Assembly (NCBI RefSeq): GCF_009932475.1 | Contig: NZ_BJOV01000003.1 | Location: 558,001 to 622,000 of the forward strand | Reading direction: 5' to 3' | DNA: 64,000 nucleotides | Origin: Gordonia spumicola | GTDB lineage: Bacteria; Actinomycetota; Actinomycetes; Mycobacteriales; Mycobacteriaceae | Made by a program: the position numbers and the translations under genes | The notes under the pieces: generated by a model | Told to the model about the DNA's origin: nothing | Databases searched by the model: none | The model's input: only the letters and a program-made list of their open reading frames with translations | Shown here: one piece after another, positions 45,100 through 53,496 of the stretch | Numbering within the stretch: position 1 is the first letter of the stretch | Layout: each line of letters starts with the position of its first letter

Positions 45100-46610
45100 T
45101 ACCGCACCACATCCGTCCCCGGCGGGACCGGCGGACCCGGTGGTGGGGCCGGCATCCGGCAGGACAGCCACTTCTCGACCGCCGACCCGGACTCGGTGAC
45201 CCGATCGCCGAACGTGGGGAGGATCTTCTCCGGCTGCAGGGCGTGATTGACCTTCCACGGCTCATTCGAGCCGGTGGGCCGCCACCCGACCCGGCCCGTG
45301 AAGGGACCAGACTGCAGGATGATGGTCTCCCATCCGCCGGGCTTGGTATCCACGCTGCGGTTGTGCGAGCCGCACGCACCACCCAAGTGGTCGATGTCCG
45401 TCGGACCACCGTCCTGCCAATCGGGCATGTGATGCGCCTGGGTCCGCGACCACGGCACCGTGCAGCCCGGCGCCGTGCAGCCACGATCACGACCGAACAG
45501 GGCCAGACGCTGCGCCCGGGAAGCCAGGCGCTTACCGCGCCCGAGGTACAGGATCTGCGCGGACGCGGTGGCGAACACTTCCAGCCACGGGGTGGCGTCT
45601 CCGGCGATCTCCACGAGATCCTTGACCGGCAGACGAGTCCCGGTGGCGGTAGTGGCGACTCCGGTACGAGCTTCGAGATCGTCCAGCGACGCGGTCACCA
45701 CCAACTGCGACGACAGGGAGGTGCCCTCACCGAGACCGCCATTGGCGATCAGGAACGTCCACATCGACTCCAGCGCATCGTGATTGCGCTGCGACTGCGA
45801 ACGGGAGTCCCGCTCAGCCGCCGCAGACAGCGCCTCGGGATCGACGTTCGCCGATGATCCGGACGGGGACTGCTCGTCGTCGGGATTGTTCATCCCCGGC
45901 ACCGCCCATGACACGAGCAGCGCTTCGAGTTTCGCGCGTGCCGCCGGAGTCAGTTTGGCGCTGATCGCCGACATGAGCCGCCGATCCTGCGGAGCCAGAG
46001 TCACACCACGGGTGCGGGCCCGGTCGGTGTCGTCGGTCAGCTCACCGTCGGGGTCGAGGTGGGCGAGAATCCGCTTGCCCGCGGTGCGGGTCTGTTCGGG
46101 AGTCAACGTCCGTGCCACCTCGGCGAGTTCGGCTTCGGCGCGGGCCTTCACATCGGCCGGAATAGCAGCTGGGATCGCGTCGATGACGTCGACGATCTCC
46201 GCGACGTGATCGAGCGAGAGGTCGCCGTCGGCCACGGCGTCTGCGGTGGCCGGGAGGGTCGGGTCGAGTTGCTCGCCGGAGAAGGCGACCAACGAACTCA
46301 GGCTCAACGCCGCATCGGTGCGCCGTTTACGGGCCCGCGCCGACAACCGCAACTGACCTTCCAAGTACTTGCCCGGCATCTGCGACCCTGCCAGACGGTA
46401 CGCACCCCGCTGGGAGACCTCGGCGAACAGCCGCTCATCCACCCCGACACCGCGACGGTTGGACCGCTCATTGACCTCGGAGGCCGCGAGCAGTTCCCGA
46501 TCGGACAACCCGGCGAGCGACGCCGAGGCGAGCTTCCGCGTGACCTCGTCCCGCAGTCGAGCGAGCTCGAGCGGATTGTCGGGGAGTTCGATGCTCGTCA
46601 TGGTGTCCAC
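45090..46610 (-). CDS. DUF222 / HNH endonuclease (13E12 repeat family)
   Basis: The 506-residue protein has the DUF222 domain (about 20-330) and a C-terminal HNH nuclease motif RDRGCTAPGCTVPWSRTQAHHMPDWQDGGPTDI-type, near 388-420, with the zinc cysteines and HH pair intact. This family is multi-copy in mycolata genomes and is often tied to prophage-like or repetitive insertion loci. Its function is uncertain, possibly site-specific nicking for its own spread. The upstream 46611-46700 DNA is notably AT-rich compared with its surroundings. Confidence 0.88.
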   Translation of the reverse strand: MDTMTSIELPDNPLELARLRDEVTRKLASASLAGLSDRELLAASEVNERSNRRGVGVDERLFAEVSQRGAYRLAGSQMPGKYLEGQLRLSARARKRRTDAALSLSSLVAFSGEQLDPTLPATADAVADGDLSLDHVAEIVDVIDAIPAAIPADVKARAEAELAEVARTLTPEQTRTAGKRILAHLDPDGELTDDTDRARTRGVTLAPQDRRLMSAISAKLTPAARAKLEALLVSWAVPGMNNPDDEQSPSGSSANVDPEALSAAAERDSRSQSQRNHDALESMWTFLIANGGLGEGTSLSSQLVVTASLDDLEARTGVATTATGTRLPVKDLVEIAGDATPWLEVFATASAQILYLGRGKRLASRAQRLALFGRDRGCTAPGCTVPWSRTQAHHMPDWQDGGPTDIDHLGGACGSHNRSVDTKPGGWETIILQSGPFTGRVGWRPTGSNEPWKVNHALQPEKILPTFGDRVTESGSAVEKWLSCRMPAPPPGPPVPPGTDVVRYPA

Positions 46611-46754
46611 CTCCTCCGAAGGGTGCCCTCTTCTTTCGTTGTCTCCACCCTACACCCATATGTCACAAATCACAATAGATTGATTCATACGTTCTAATCG
46701 AGACATGACGGTGGACTTGCGGACTCGCTCACCGGGCAGTTACGTTTCTTGACG

Positions 46755-46870
46755 TCAACCAGCTTCGGCGTGGGGAAGCCGGTGCGAACCCGGCGCGGTA
46801 CCCGCCACTGTGTGCGCCCCCGGGGCCACAGCCAGACCTCCGCGGCGAGCTGACCCTTCTCACCGGGGCG
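46755..46870 (+). ncRNA. Cobalamin (B12) riboswitch
   Basis: The region contains the conserved core pieces in order: GGGGAAGCCGGTGCGAACCC, then CCCGCCACTGTG, then GCCAGACCTCCGC, which is the B12-box part. The segments pair as expected for the cobalamin aptamer, followed by a G-rich stretch (CACCGGGGCGG) near the ribosome-binding site. It lies just before the btuF-like gene, so B12 binding should shut down uptake. Boundaries are approximate. Confidence 0.9.
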
Positions 46871-46896
46871 GTGTGTCCCCGAGAGAGGTGCATGCC

Positions 46897-48090
46897 GTGC
46901 GCCCGCATTTCCGCAAGGCCGCGCTCGCGTGCCTGCTCGTGGTCCCCCTGACCGTCGCCGGATGCTCCGGATCGTCGTCGAACGATGCGGGAGCCGACCG
47001 TGACTGCATCACCGACTTCGACGCGAACACCGACTACTTCCCCGACAAGTCGACGATCACCGACGCGTCCGGACTCGCCATCGAGTACCACAAGTCGTAT
47101 CAGGTGGTCACCGTCAAGGAGCCGTCACCCGGCGCGAAGCCCGCATCGTATGTGCTGGTCAGGTGCGGCGCGCCCGCCCCGACGCTCGACGCCGCGCTCG
47201 CCGACGCACCCCAGGTGCAGGTTCCGGTCCGATCCCTGTACTCCGGGTCGACCACGCACCTGCCCGCCCTCGTGGCGCTCGGGGCCACCGACACGGTGAC
47301 GGGCGTCAGCTCCGCGGACTACGTCTCGACGCCGGAGATCCGCGCGCGGATCGACGCGGGCAAGGTGGTCCAGTACGCCGACGCGGGCGTCCCCAACGTC
47401 GAGAAGGTGATCGCCGGACAGCCGGACGTCCTCGTCTCCGACGGCAACGAGGACCCGTCGTACGCCAAGATCCGCCAGGCGGGGGTCCCGGTCCTCGCCG
47501 ACGCCGACTGGCTCGAGGCCACTCCCCTCGGCCGCGCGGAGTGGATCAAGTTCTTCGCCGCGCTCACCGGGACCGAGAAGAAGGCCGCGGAGGTGTTCTC
47601 CGAGATCAAGCGGCAGTACGACGACGTCGCCGCGAAGACAGCCGCCGCACCGAAGACGAACGTGCTCGTCGGCGGCATCGAGAACGGCGCCTGGACGATG
47701 CCCGCGGGCGGCAACTACTTCGGCCGCCTGGTCCGGGACGCGGGCGGCGACTACCCGTGGGCGTCCGACCCGTCGACCGGCTCCCTGCGCCTGTCGATCG
47801 AGTCGGTGATCGACAGGTCCCGGACCGCCGACGCGTGGCTGCTGTCGGATATGACCGTCGCGAGCCTTGCCGACCTCTACAAGCAGGACGAGCGGTACCG
47901 GGTGTTCGCCCAGCCCGCCAAGCGCGCGTGGAACGCCACGAAGGCCATGAGCGCCACCGGCGGCAACGACTACTGGGAGCGCGGTGTCCTGCGTCCCGAC
48001 CTCGTCCTCGCCGACCTGGCCGCAATCCTGCATCCCGACCTGTTCCCGGGTCACGACTCCGTGTTCTATCTGCAGCTGCCGCCGCAGTGA
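46897..48090 (+). CDS. btuF: Cobalamin ABC transporter substrate-binding lipoprotein
   Basis: The 397-residue protein has a signal peptide and lipobox LTVAGC (Cys23). The mature part is a periplasmic-binding fold (SLYSGSTTHLPALVALGATDTVTGVSS, then a helical linker, then a second lobe with VSDGNEDPSYAKIRQAGVPVL-type segments), as in vitamin B12 and Fe-siderophore binders. The GTG at 46897 has GAGAGAGG 8 nt upstream and was preferred over the GTG at 46888. It follows the cobalamin riboswitch, supporting B12 or a corrinoid as ligand. Confidence 0.85.
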   Translation: MRPHFRKAALACLLVVPLTVAGCSGSSSNDAGADRDCITDFDANTDYFPDKSTITDASGLAIEYHKSYQVVTVKEPSPGAKPASYVLVRCGAPAPTLDAALADAPQVQVPVRSLYSGSTTHLPALVALGATDTVTGVSSADYVSTPEIRARIDAGKVVQYADAGVPNVEKVIAGQPDVLVSDGNEDPSYAKIRQAGVPVLADADWLEATPLGRAEWIKFFAALTGTEKKAAEVFSEIKRQYDDVAAKTAAAPKTNVLVGGIENGAWTMPAGGNYFGRLVRDAGGDYPWASDPSTGSLRLSIESVIDRSRTADAWLLSDMTVASLADLYKQDERYRVFAQPAKRAWNATKAMSATGGNDYWERGVLRPDLVLADLAAILHPDLFPGHDSVFYLQLPPQ

Positions 48091-49127
48091 CCACCCGGTC
48101 CCGCGGCTGGGCGTGGCCTGCGCTGATCGTCGTCGCCGTCGTGTCGGCCCTGGTGACGGCGTCGATCGGCGCCGTCGTACTCCCGGTGTCGGACGTGGTG
48201 CACGTCCTGACCGGCGGTCACGCGGCCGACCCCGGCCACGACGCGATCCTGCGTCTGGTGCGGTTGCCGCGCATCGCGACGTCGGCGATCGCCGGGGCCG
48301 CGCTCGGCGTCGCGGGCCTCCAGATGCAGACCCTGTTCCGCAACGCGCTCGCCGACCCGTACATCCTCGGGGCGAACTCGGGCGCGAGCCTCGGGGTGGC
48401 GGTCGTCGCGCTCGCGGGCGGGGCGGGCGGTCCGGCGTTCGTCGGCGTCGTCGCCGGGTGGGGCCGACTCGGCATCGTCCTGGCCGCGGCGGCCGGCGCC
48501 GCCGCGGTCCTCGGCATCATCCTGTTGATGGCGGTGTGGGTCCGCAACGCGGTGACGCTGCTGCTGATCGGCGTGATGCTCGGATCGGTGACCGGAGCTC
48601 TGGTGGCCGTCCTCATCGTCTACGCCGACCCGACGTCGGTGCAGAAGTACATGATCTGGGGTCTCGGGACGTTCTCGTCCACGTCGTGGAGCGACATCCG
48701 CCTGGCGGCACCGGTCGTCGCGGTGACGATCCTCATCGTGTTCTTCACCGTCAGACCGCTGAACGCGCTGCTGCTCGGCGAGGGGTACGCGCGGTCGATG
48801 GGCGTCGACCTGCGCATCGCGCGGACTGTCACCCTGCTGACCGCCGCGCTGCTCACGGGCGTGGTCACCGCGTTCTGCGGACCCGTCGGCTTCCTCGGGC
48901 TGGTGATCCCCCACGTGGTCCGCGGGCTGCTGCGCACCTCGAACCACCGCGTACTGATCCCCGGCTGCGCACTGGCCGGAGCCGTCCTCGCCGTGTGGTG
49001 CGGCGCCCTCGCCGACCTGCCTGGCGAGAACATGTCCCTCCCGCTCAACGCCGTCACGGCGATCGTCGGGGCGCCGATCGTGATCGCCGTCCTGCTGCGC
49101 GGCCGCAACCGAGGAGGCGTCGTATGA
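48087..49127 (+). CDS. btuC: Cobalamin ABC transporter permease (FecCD type)
   Basis: The 346-residue permease has about 9-10 membrane spans and FecCD motifs: RLPRIATSAIAGAALGVAGLQMQ near 50-72, NALADPYILGANSGASLGV near 76-94, and FLGLVIPHVVRGLL near 270-283. The GTG overlaps the btuF stop (GTGA), and its own stop overlaps the ATPase ATG. It forms the membrane channel with the upstream binding protein. Confidence 0.9.
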   Translation: MTTRSRGWAWPALIVVAVVSALVTASIGAVVLPVSDVVHVLTGGHAADPGHDAILRLVRLPRIATSAIAGAALGVAGLQMQTLFRNALADPYILGANSGASLGVAVVALAGGAGGPAFVGVVAGWGRLGIVLAAAAGAAAVLGIILLMAVWVRNAVTLLLIGVMLGSVTGALVAVLIVYADPTSVQKYMIWGLGTFSSTSWSDIRLAAPVVAVTILIVFFTVRPLNALLLGEGYARSMGVDLRIARTVTLLTAALLTGVVTAFCGPVGFLGLVIPHVVRGLLRTSNHRVLIPGCALAGAVLAVWCGALADLPGENMSLPLNAVTAIVGAPIVIAVLLRGRNRGGVV

Positions 49128-49909
49128 CCGGCCTCGAACTGCACCGACTCACCGTCGGCTATCGGGGACGACGCGGCCGGACCGTCGCGTCCGACCTGTC
49201 CGCGGTGGCCGAGACCGGCCGTCTCACATCGCTGATCGGACCCAACGGCGCGGGCAAGTCGACGCTGCTGCGGACGGTCTGCGGACTGCAGCCGCCGTTG
49301 TCCGGGACGGCCACGCTCGCCGACGGCACCGACGTCTCGTCCATGAAGGCCGCGGAGCTGGCCCGACGCGTCGCCGTCGTCACCACCGACACCGTGGAAC
49401 CGGGTCGCCTCACCGCGCGCGAGGTGGCCGCACTGGGCCGGACCCCGTACCTCTCACCGACGGGCCGGCTGTCGGACGTCGACCGCCGACGCACCGACGA
49501 CGCCCTCGCCGCGGTCCGCGCCAAGCATCTCGCCGACCGCCAGTTCCACGACCTGTCCGACGGCGAGCGTCAGCGCGTCCTCGCCGCCCGCGCCCTCGCG
49601 CAGGAGCCGGAGCTGCTGGTGCTCGACGAACCGACGTCTCACCTGGACGCCCCGTCGCGCGTCGAGTTCCTCGACCTGCTCGCCACGCTTGCCCGCGAAC
49701 AGGGCATCGCCGTGCTGATGAGCTCGCACGAGCTCGAACTCGTCATGCGTCTGTCCGACGAGGTGTGGCTGCTGCGCACGGACGGGACCATGATCACCGG
49801 GACCCCGGGCGAACTCGCCGACGACGGCTCCGTGTCGGCCGCCTTCGACCGCGGCCGACTCCGCTTCGACGCCGACCGTCTCGCCTTCGTCATCGACACG
49901 CGCTCCTGA
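49124..49909 (+). CDS. btuD: Cobalamin ABC transporter ATPase
   Basis: The 261-residue ABC ATPase has Walker A GPNGAGKST at 39-47, a variant signature LSDGERQRV near 143-151, and Walker B LLVLDEP near 165, followed by SSHELE. GAGGAGG precedes the ATG, which overlaps the permease stop. It powers the importer encoded by the two preceding genes. Confidence 0.92.
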   Translation: MTGLELHRLTVGYRGRRGRTVASDLSAVAETGRLTSLIGPNGAGKSTLLRTVCGLQPPLSGTATLADGTDVSSMKAAELARRVAVVTTDTVEPGRLTAREVAALGRTPYLSPTGRLSDVDRRRTDDALAAVRAKHLADRQFHDLSDGERQRVLAARALAQEPELLVLDEPTSHLDAPSRVEFLDLLATLAREQGIAVLMSSHELELVMRLSDEVWLLRTDGTMITGTPGELADDGSVSAAFDRGRLRFDADRLAFVIDTRS

Positions 49910-49922
49910 CCAGGCTCGCAAC

Positions 49923-50287
49923 GTTGTATGAGTATTCGCACCGGATTGACGGTTCGGGACCCTAGTGTCCTGAACCGCTAGTCCGTTGCATAAGTACTCG
50001 CACCCCCAACGGTGGTTGAGCCGGGACGGAGCGATAGCGGAGGGCCGCGTCGAAACCCGGTGACATTCGCTGGAACTGCAGTCCGGCTACTGTCGAATCG
50101 TCACCATGAAACGTGGCGTGACCAGTGATTTCAGGCGACCTCACCAGGTTTCGACGCGGCCCTCCGCTATCGCTCCGTCCCGGCTCAACCACCATGAATG
50201 TACGACTATTTACTGAACGGATGAACCGGCTCGACCACAATTGGGATGCGAATACTTACACAAAGGAATAGCGGTTCGGGACCCTAG
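49923..50287. repeat. Set of short repeats around a 47-bp inverted repeat
   Basis: In the 374-bp gap after btuD, two 20-bp direct copies (GTTGTATGAGTATTCGCACC at 49923 and GTTGCATAAGTACTCGCACC at 49985) and one inverted copy (50245-50264) are present, with 16-17 of 20 positions matching. The 15-mer GGTTCGGGACCCTAG occurs exactly at 49951-49965 and 50273-50287; the second copy overlaps the stop codon of the rhomboid-like gene. The first 15-mer also forms a hairpin with GTCCTGAACC at 49967-49976, possibly a terminator for btuD. Confidence 0.7.
50011..50193. repeat. 47-bp perfect inverted repeat (MITE- or REP-like element)
   Basis: Arms at 50011-50057 and 50147-50193 are exact reverse complements and begin GGTGGTTGAGCCGGGACGG. 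The 89-bp spacer contains a further imperfect hairpin (GGTGAC...GTCACC). A divergent relative is at 58424-58587. No gene is inside. Confidence 0.85.
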
Positions 50288-50925
50288 CGACGGAACCAGT
50301 GCAGGGGTGAGCGGAGTCTGGGCCTGCCACGGGTGATCGGGTACAGCGCGAGACCGATGACGGTGGCCGCGAAGTGCCCGGCGTCGGTGAAGTCGGGTGC
50401 GCCGACCACGAGGGGCGTGACGACCGTCGCGAGCACGACCGCCGCGTAGATCCACCGCCACCACGAGGTGAGCCGATACGCGAGGACCCCGACGACCGCC
50501 GCCATGAAGTAGCTGACGCCGACGTCGACAGCGTCACGCAGACTGGGGTCGGCGCGACCATGCCCGATGGCGAGGTCGAGCAGGCCCTGGCTGGCGAGGG
50601 TCGCGAGGACGTGACCCGCGAGCCCGACGATCACGAACCGCCCGGTTCCGAGCCACCGTTCGGCGACGGCGAGGAACACGGTGAAGCCGATCAGGTACGG
50701 GAGCCAGTAGGCCCCGTCCAACCAGAAGAGGCTGCCGACCATCGCCCGCATCGGATGCTCCGACAGGTTCTCGAGGTTGGTCGAGCGCCTGCCGAGGATC
50801 CGGTCGACGACTCCGGGCGCCAGTGTGTGCTGGGCGATGGTGGTGACCAGCAGGACGAACAGCCAGGCGTAGGTCACGGGCGCGCTGCGGATCCACGATG
50901 CGATCCTCACGACGCCCGCACGCAT
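50284..50925 (-). CDS. Rhomboid-like membrane protein
   Basis: The 213-residue protein has about six membrane spans. It carries DVGVSYFMAAVVG, where rhomboids have the GxSG serine, near residue 137, and DAGHFAATVIGLALYP with the histidine near 183. The glycine after the serine is replaced by tyrosine. It fits the actinobacterial rhomboid-like group, and protease activity is uncertain. It starts 1 bp after the stop of the upstream membrane-protein gene, so they form an operon. Confidence 0.75.
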   Translation of the reverse strand: MRAGVVRIASWIRSAPVTYAWLFVLLVTTIAQHTLAPGVVDRILGRRSTNLENLSEHPMRAMVGSLFWLDGAYWLPYLIGFTVFLAVAERWLGTGRFVIVGLAGHVLATLASQGLLDLAIGHGRADPSLRDAVDVGVSYFMAAVVGVLAYRLTSWWRWIYAAVVLATVVTPLVVGAPDFTDAGHFAATVIGLALYPITRGRPRLRSPLHWFRR

Positions 50926-50926
50926 C

Positions 50927-51754
50927 TCAGTACATCCGAGTTCGACGGCCAGAGGCCACGCGCAGCACCAGGCCGGCGGCGATCACGAGGGCCCCGGAGG
51001 CTCCGACGACGAGCGCCACGTGCGCCAGGTCGGACGAGACGCCGTCCGCCACGACCTCCACGGTCCGGCGGGCCGCCTCATCCGTGTCGGCCGCCTTGTC
51101 GCCCGCGAGCGTCCGGATGTACTGGGCCACGCCGAACGCGCCGAGCGCCGCGAGCACCAGGCCCACTCCGAGCCACGCGAGCACCGTCGACCGACGATTG
51201 GCCGTCGCCACCGCGAGGAGCCCGGCGACGATCGCACCGATGAGCGCCGCCCACGACGTCGTGTCGACGAGGTCGCCCGTCGACTCGAGCGACCCGGCCG
51301 TCAGCCGGTGCTGATCGATGCCGACGTAGATCGGGCGGTCGATCGTGACCGGCGTCGGCAGCGGAGCCGTCGCCAACACCCGGTTCACCATCGGCGTCAC
51401 GTTGATGTCCATCACATGGACGTCGGTGTCGGCTCCGGGCGCGGTGAACAGCCAGTCGTGCTGCTGGCGGGCGATCTCCTCGAAGTCGGTGACGAAGCCG
51501 TCGCTGCGCACGTAACTCTGCGCCAGCGGCGTCACCGCCGAACCGGCGAGCGGGACGCTAGTCTGATCGGCGACCGCCGCGGCGACCTTGGCCGCGAAAT
51601 AGTCCTGGACCTCGGTGTTTCGTGCCGCATCCGCGGCCGACTTCGCGAAACCGTCCGTCGACACCACCCGCTGCGACACCCACATGCCGGGGACCGCAAC
51701 GATCATGCAGACGATCGCGACGACGGTGAACAGGCCCGAGACAACACTTCGCAC
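50927..51754 (-). CDS. Membrane protein with an extracytoplasmic domain
   Basis: The 275-residue protein has an N-terminal transmembrane segment (about 5-25). An external domain (about 28-170) follows, then three C-terminal transmembrane segments (about 185-205, 212-232 and 250-268). GTG at 51754 is the first plausible start after the PPK2 gene. I do not recognise a named family; similar unnamed integral membrane proteins occur in Gordonia and Rhodococcus. It is 17 bp downstream of ppk2 and upstream of the rhomboid-like gene. Confidence 0.75.
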   Translation of the reverse strand: MRSVVSGLFTVVAIVCMIVAVPGMWVSQRVVSTDGFAKSAADAARNTEVQDYFAAKVAAAVADQTSVPLAGSAVTPLAQSYVRSDGFVTDFEEIARQQHDWLFTAPGADTDVHVMDINVTPMVNRVLATAPLPTPVTIDRPIYVGIDQHRLTAGSLESTGDLVDTTSWAALIGAIVAGLLAVATANRRSTVLAWLGVGLVLAALGAFGVAQYIRTLAGDKAADTDEAARRTVEVVADGVSSDLAHVALVVGASGALVIAAGLVLRVASGRRTRMY

Positions 51755-51771
51755 TCGTTCGAGGCTACCGG

Positions 51772-52737
51772 CTACTCGCCGACGAGATCGCGCGCACGAC
51801 CCACGATGAGCGGATCGGGTGTACCGACGATGGACGCGTCCTTGCCGTCGTAGTCGTGCAGACTCAGCACGTACCGCATCGCGTTGATGCGGGCCCGCTT
51901 CTTGTCGTTGCTCTTCACGACCGTCCACGGCGCGTGATCGGTGTCCGTGTCGGCGAACATGCGCTCCTTGGCGTCGGTGTACGACTCCCACCGGTCGAGC
52001 GACGCGAGGTCCATCGGCGACAGCTTCCACTGGCGGACCGGGTCGATCTGCCGGATCGCGAATCGGGTGCGCTGTTCGAGCGGCGTCACCGAGAACCAGA
52101 ACTTGGTGAGGTGCACGCCGTCGTCGACCAGCATCTTCTCGAACGCCGGAGCCTGGTGCATGAACTGGTCGTACTGCGCGGGCGTGCAGAAGCTCATGAC
52201 GCGTTCCACGCCTGCGCGGTTGTACCAGGAGCGGTCGAAGAAGACCATCTCACCGGCGGCGGGCAGGTGCTGGACGTACCGCTGGAAGTACCACTCGGTC
52301 GACTCGCGTTCGGACGGCTTCTCCAGTGCGACGACCCTCGCCCCGCGGGGATTGAGGTGCTCGTTGAATCGTTTGATGGTGCCGCCCTTGCCCGCAGCGT
52401 CGCGCCCCTCGAACAGGAACAGGTGACGCTGGCCGGTCTGCTTGGACCACTTCTGCAGTTTCAGCAGCTCGATCTGCAGGCGACGCTTGGTGACCTCGTA
52501 CTCGCGGCGGCTCATCCGCTCCTGGTACGGGTAGTCCTCGCGCCACGTGTCGACGACGTTCCGCTCGGGCAGCGTCAGCAGGATCGGGTCGTCGTCATCA
52601 TCGTCGACGACCGTGAAGTTCCCGGTGTCGCGCAGGTCGACGAGCTGCTGCAATGCTGCGCGCCCGGACACGACGCTCAGGTCCGGACCGATGTTCTGCT
52701 GTTCGACATTCTCCACCGGCACAGGGTAGCGCCCCAT
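51772..52737 (-). CDS. ppk2: Polyphosphate kinase 2 (Pseudomonas PPK2 type)
   Basis: The 321-residue enzyme makes or uses nucleoside triphosphates with polyphosphate. Walker A is FEGRDAAGKGGTI (about 109-121) and the PPK2 signature VFFDRSWYNRAGVE is near 165-178. The lid FAIRQIDPVRQWKLSPMDL and DHAPWTVV follow. It is the class-I type of about 300 residues with an N-terminal Asp-rich stretch (FTVVDDDDDD). It is distinct from the shorter paralogue at 6458. Confidence 0.93.
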   Translation of the reverse strand: MGRYPVPVENVEQQNIGPDLSVVSGRAALQQLVDLRDTGNFTVVDDDDDDPILLTLPERNVVDTWREDYPYQERMSRREYEVTKRRLQIELLKLQKWSKQTGQRHLFLFEGRDAAGKGGTIKRFNEHLNPRGARVVALEKPSERESTEWYFQRYVQHLPAAGEMVFFDRSWYNRAGVERVMSFCTPAQYDQFMHQAPAFEKMLVDDGVHLTKFWFSVTPLEQRTRFAIRQIDPVRQWKLSPMDLASLDRWESYTDAKERMFADTDTDHAPWTVVKSNDKKRARINAMRYVLSLHDYDGKDASIVGTPDPLIVGRARDLVGE

Positions 52738-52801
52738 CGCCCGACCCGCTGGTCGAGCCGGGCGCGCGTCGGGCCGGACGGGACCAAGGTCCCCCGCGTC
52801 G

Positions 52802-53326
52802 TCAGTGGATGTCGATCGACCCCGACTTCACGCAGAACGCGCCGGTGGTGCTGTCGTACGCCGCGCCGAAGCCGCCCGCACAGTACGTTCCGCCGGGGCC
52901 CGCGTACGCCTGGCCGCCCCAGCCGCCGATGGCGATCGACGTCCCGTCGTGGCGCGCCATGGCGACCGACTCGGCTTTGGGGCCCGTCGTGATCGAGTAG
53001 GCGTTGCCGCCGTAGATGCCGCTCGAGAGGGCCTGCGAGCCGGGCTGCAGGTTCTTGCTCGTGGCGCTGCCGCCGGTGGTGGCGACGGCCGTGGCGATCC
53101 CGCTGCCGCTGGTGTCCTCGGCGCTGGCCCGCGATCCGGGGCCCGCATTGGCGATGCAGTGGCTCTCACCTCGCGCGTGCTCGGTGCGCGCGTTGTCGAC
53201 GGCTCCACAGGTTGTCGATGCGTGCGCGTCACCGCCTCCGAACAGTGCCATCGCCCCGAACGCCGCACCGCACGCCACCGCGCCGAACAACACCCGAATA
53301 CCTTTATGACCAGTGGAAATACGCAC
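52802..53326 (-). CDS. Small secreted protein (DUF6764-like)
   Basis: The 174-residue protein has a signal peptide (about 1-37, ending near GDAHAS). The mature part is Gly/Ser/Thr-rich with four cysteines (TTCG, SHCI, TYCAG, AFCVK), probably forming two disulfides. The C-terminal IGGWGGQAYAGPGGTYCAGGFGAAYD pattern resembles small DUF6764-type actinobacterial exported proteins. The function is unknown. There is a 64-bp gap to ppk2. Confidence 0.7.
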   Translation of the reverse strand: MRISTGHKGIRVLFGAVACGAAFGAMALFGGGDAHASTTCGAVDNARTEHARGESHCIANAGPGSRASAEDTSGSGIATAVATTGGSATSKNLQPGSQALSSGIYGGNAYSITTGPKAESVAMARHDGTSIAIGGWGGQAYAGPGGTYCAGGFGAAYDSTTGAFCVKSGSIDIH

Positions 53327-53441
53327 GCCTCGCCCTCTCTGTCGACCGTCGCGGACGACGTTACTCCCGTCACATCATGCACCGCCATGTGCCATGAATC
53401 GTTATCTCGCCGACACGGGCCCGAGACTATGCATGGGACGA

Positions 53442-53478
53442 GAGAGGCCGCCGAGACCGGTGGTCTCGGCGGCCTCTC
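53442..53478. terminator. Terminator after the SRPBCC gene
   Basis: A perfect 17-bp stem (GAGAGGCCGCCGAGACC and its complement) with a 3-nt loop lies 19-55 bp after the stop codon of the leftward SRPBCC gene. Confidence 0.8.
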
Positions 53479-53496
53479 GGGTCGCTCAGCGGAATG

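Noticed and set aside
49910..50283. Possible small gene in the gap after btuD
   Set aside because: The gap is filled with inverted and direct repeats and no frame shows a plausible start and composition.
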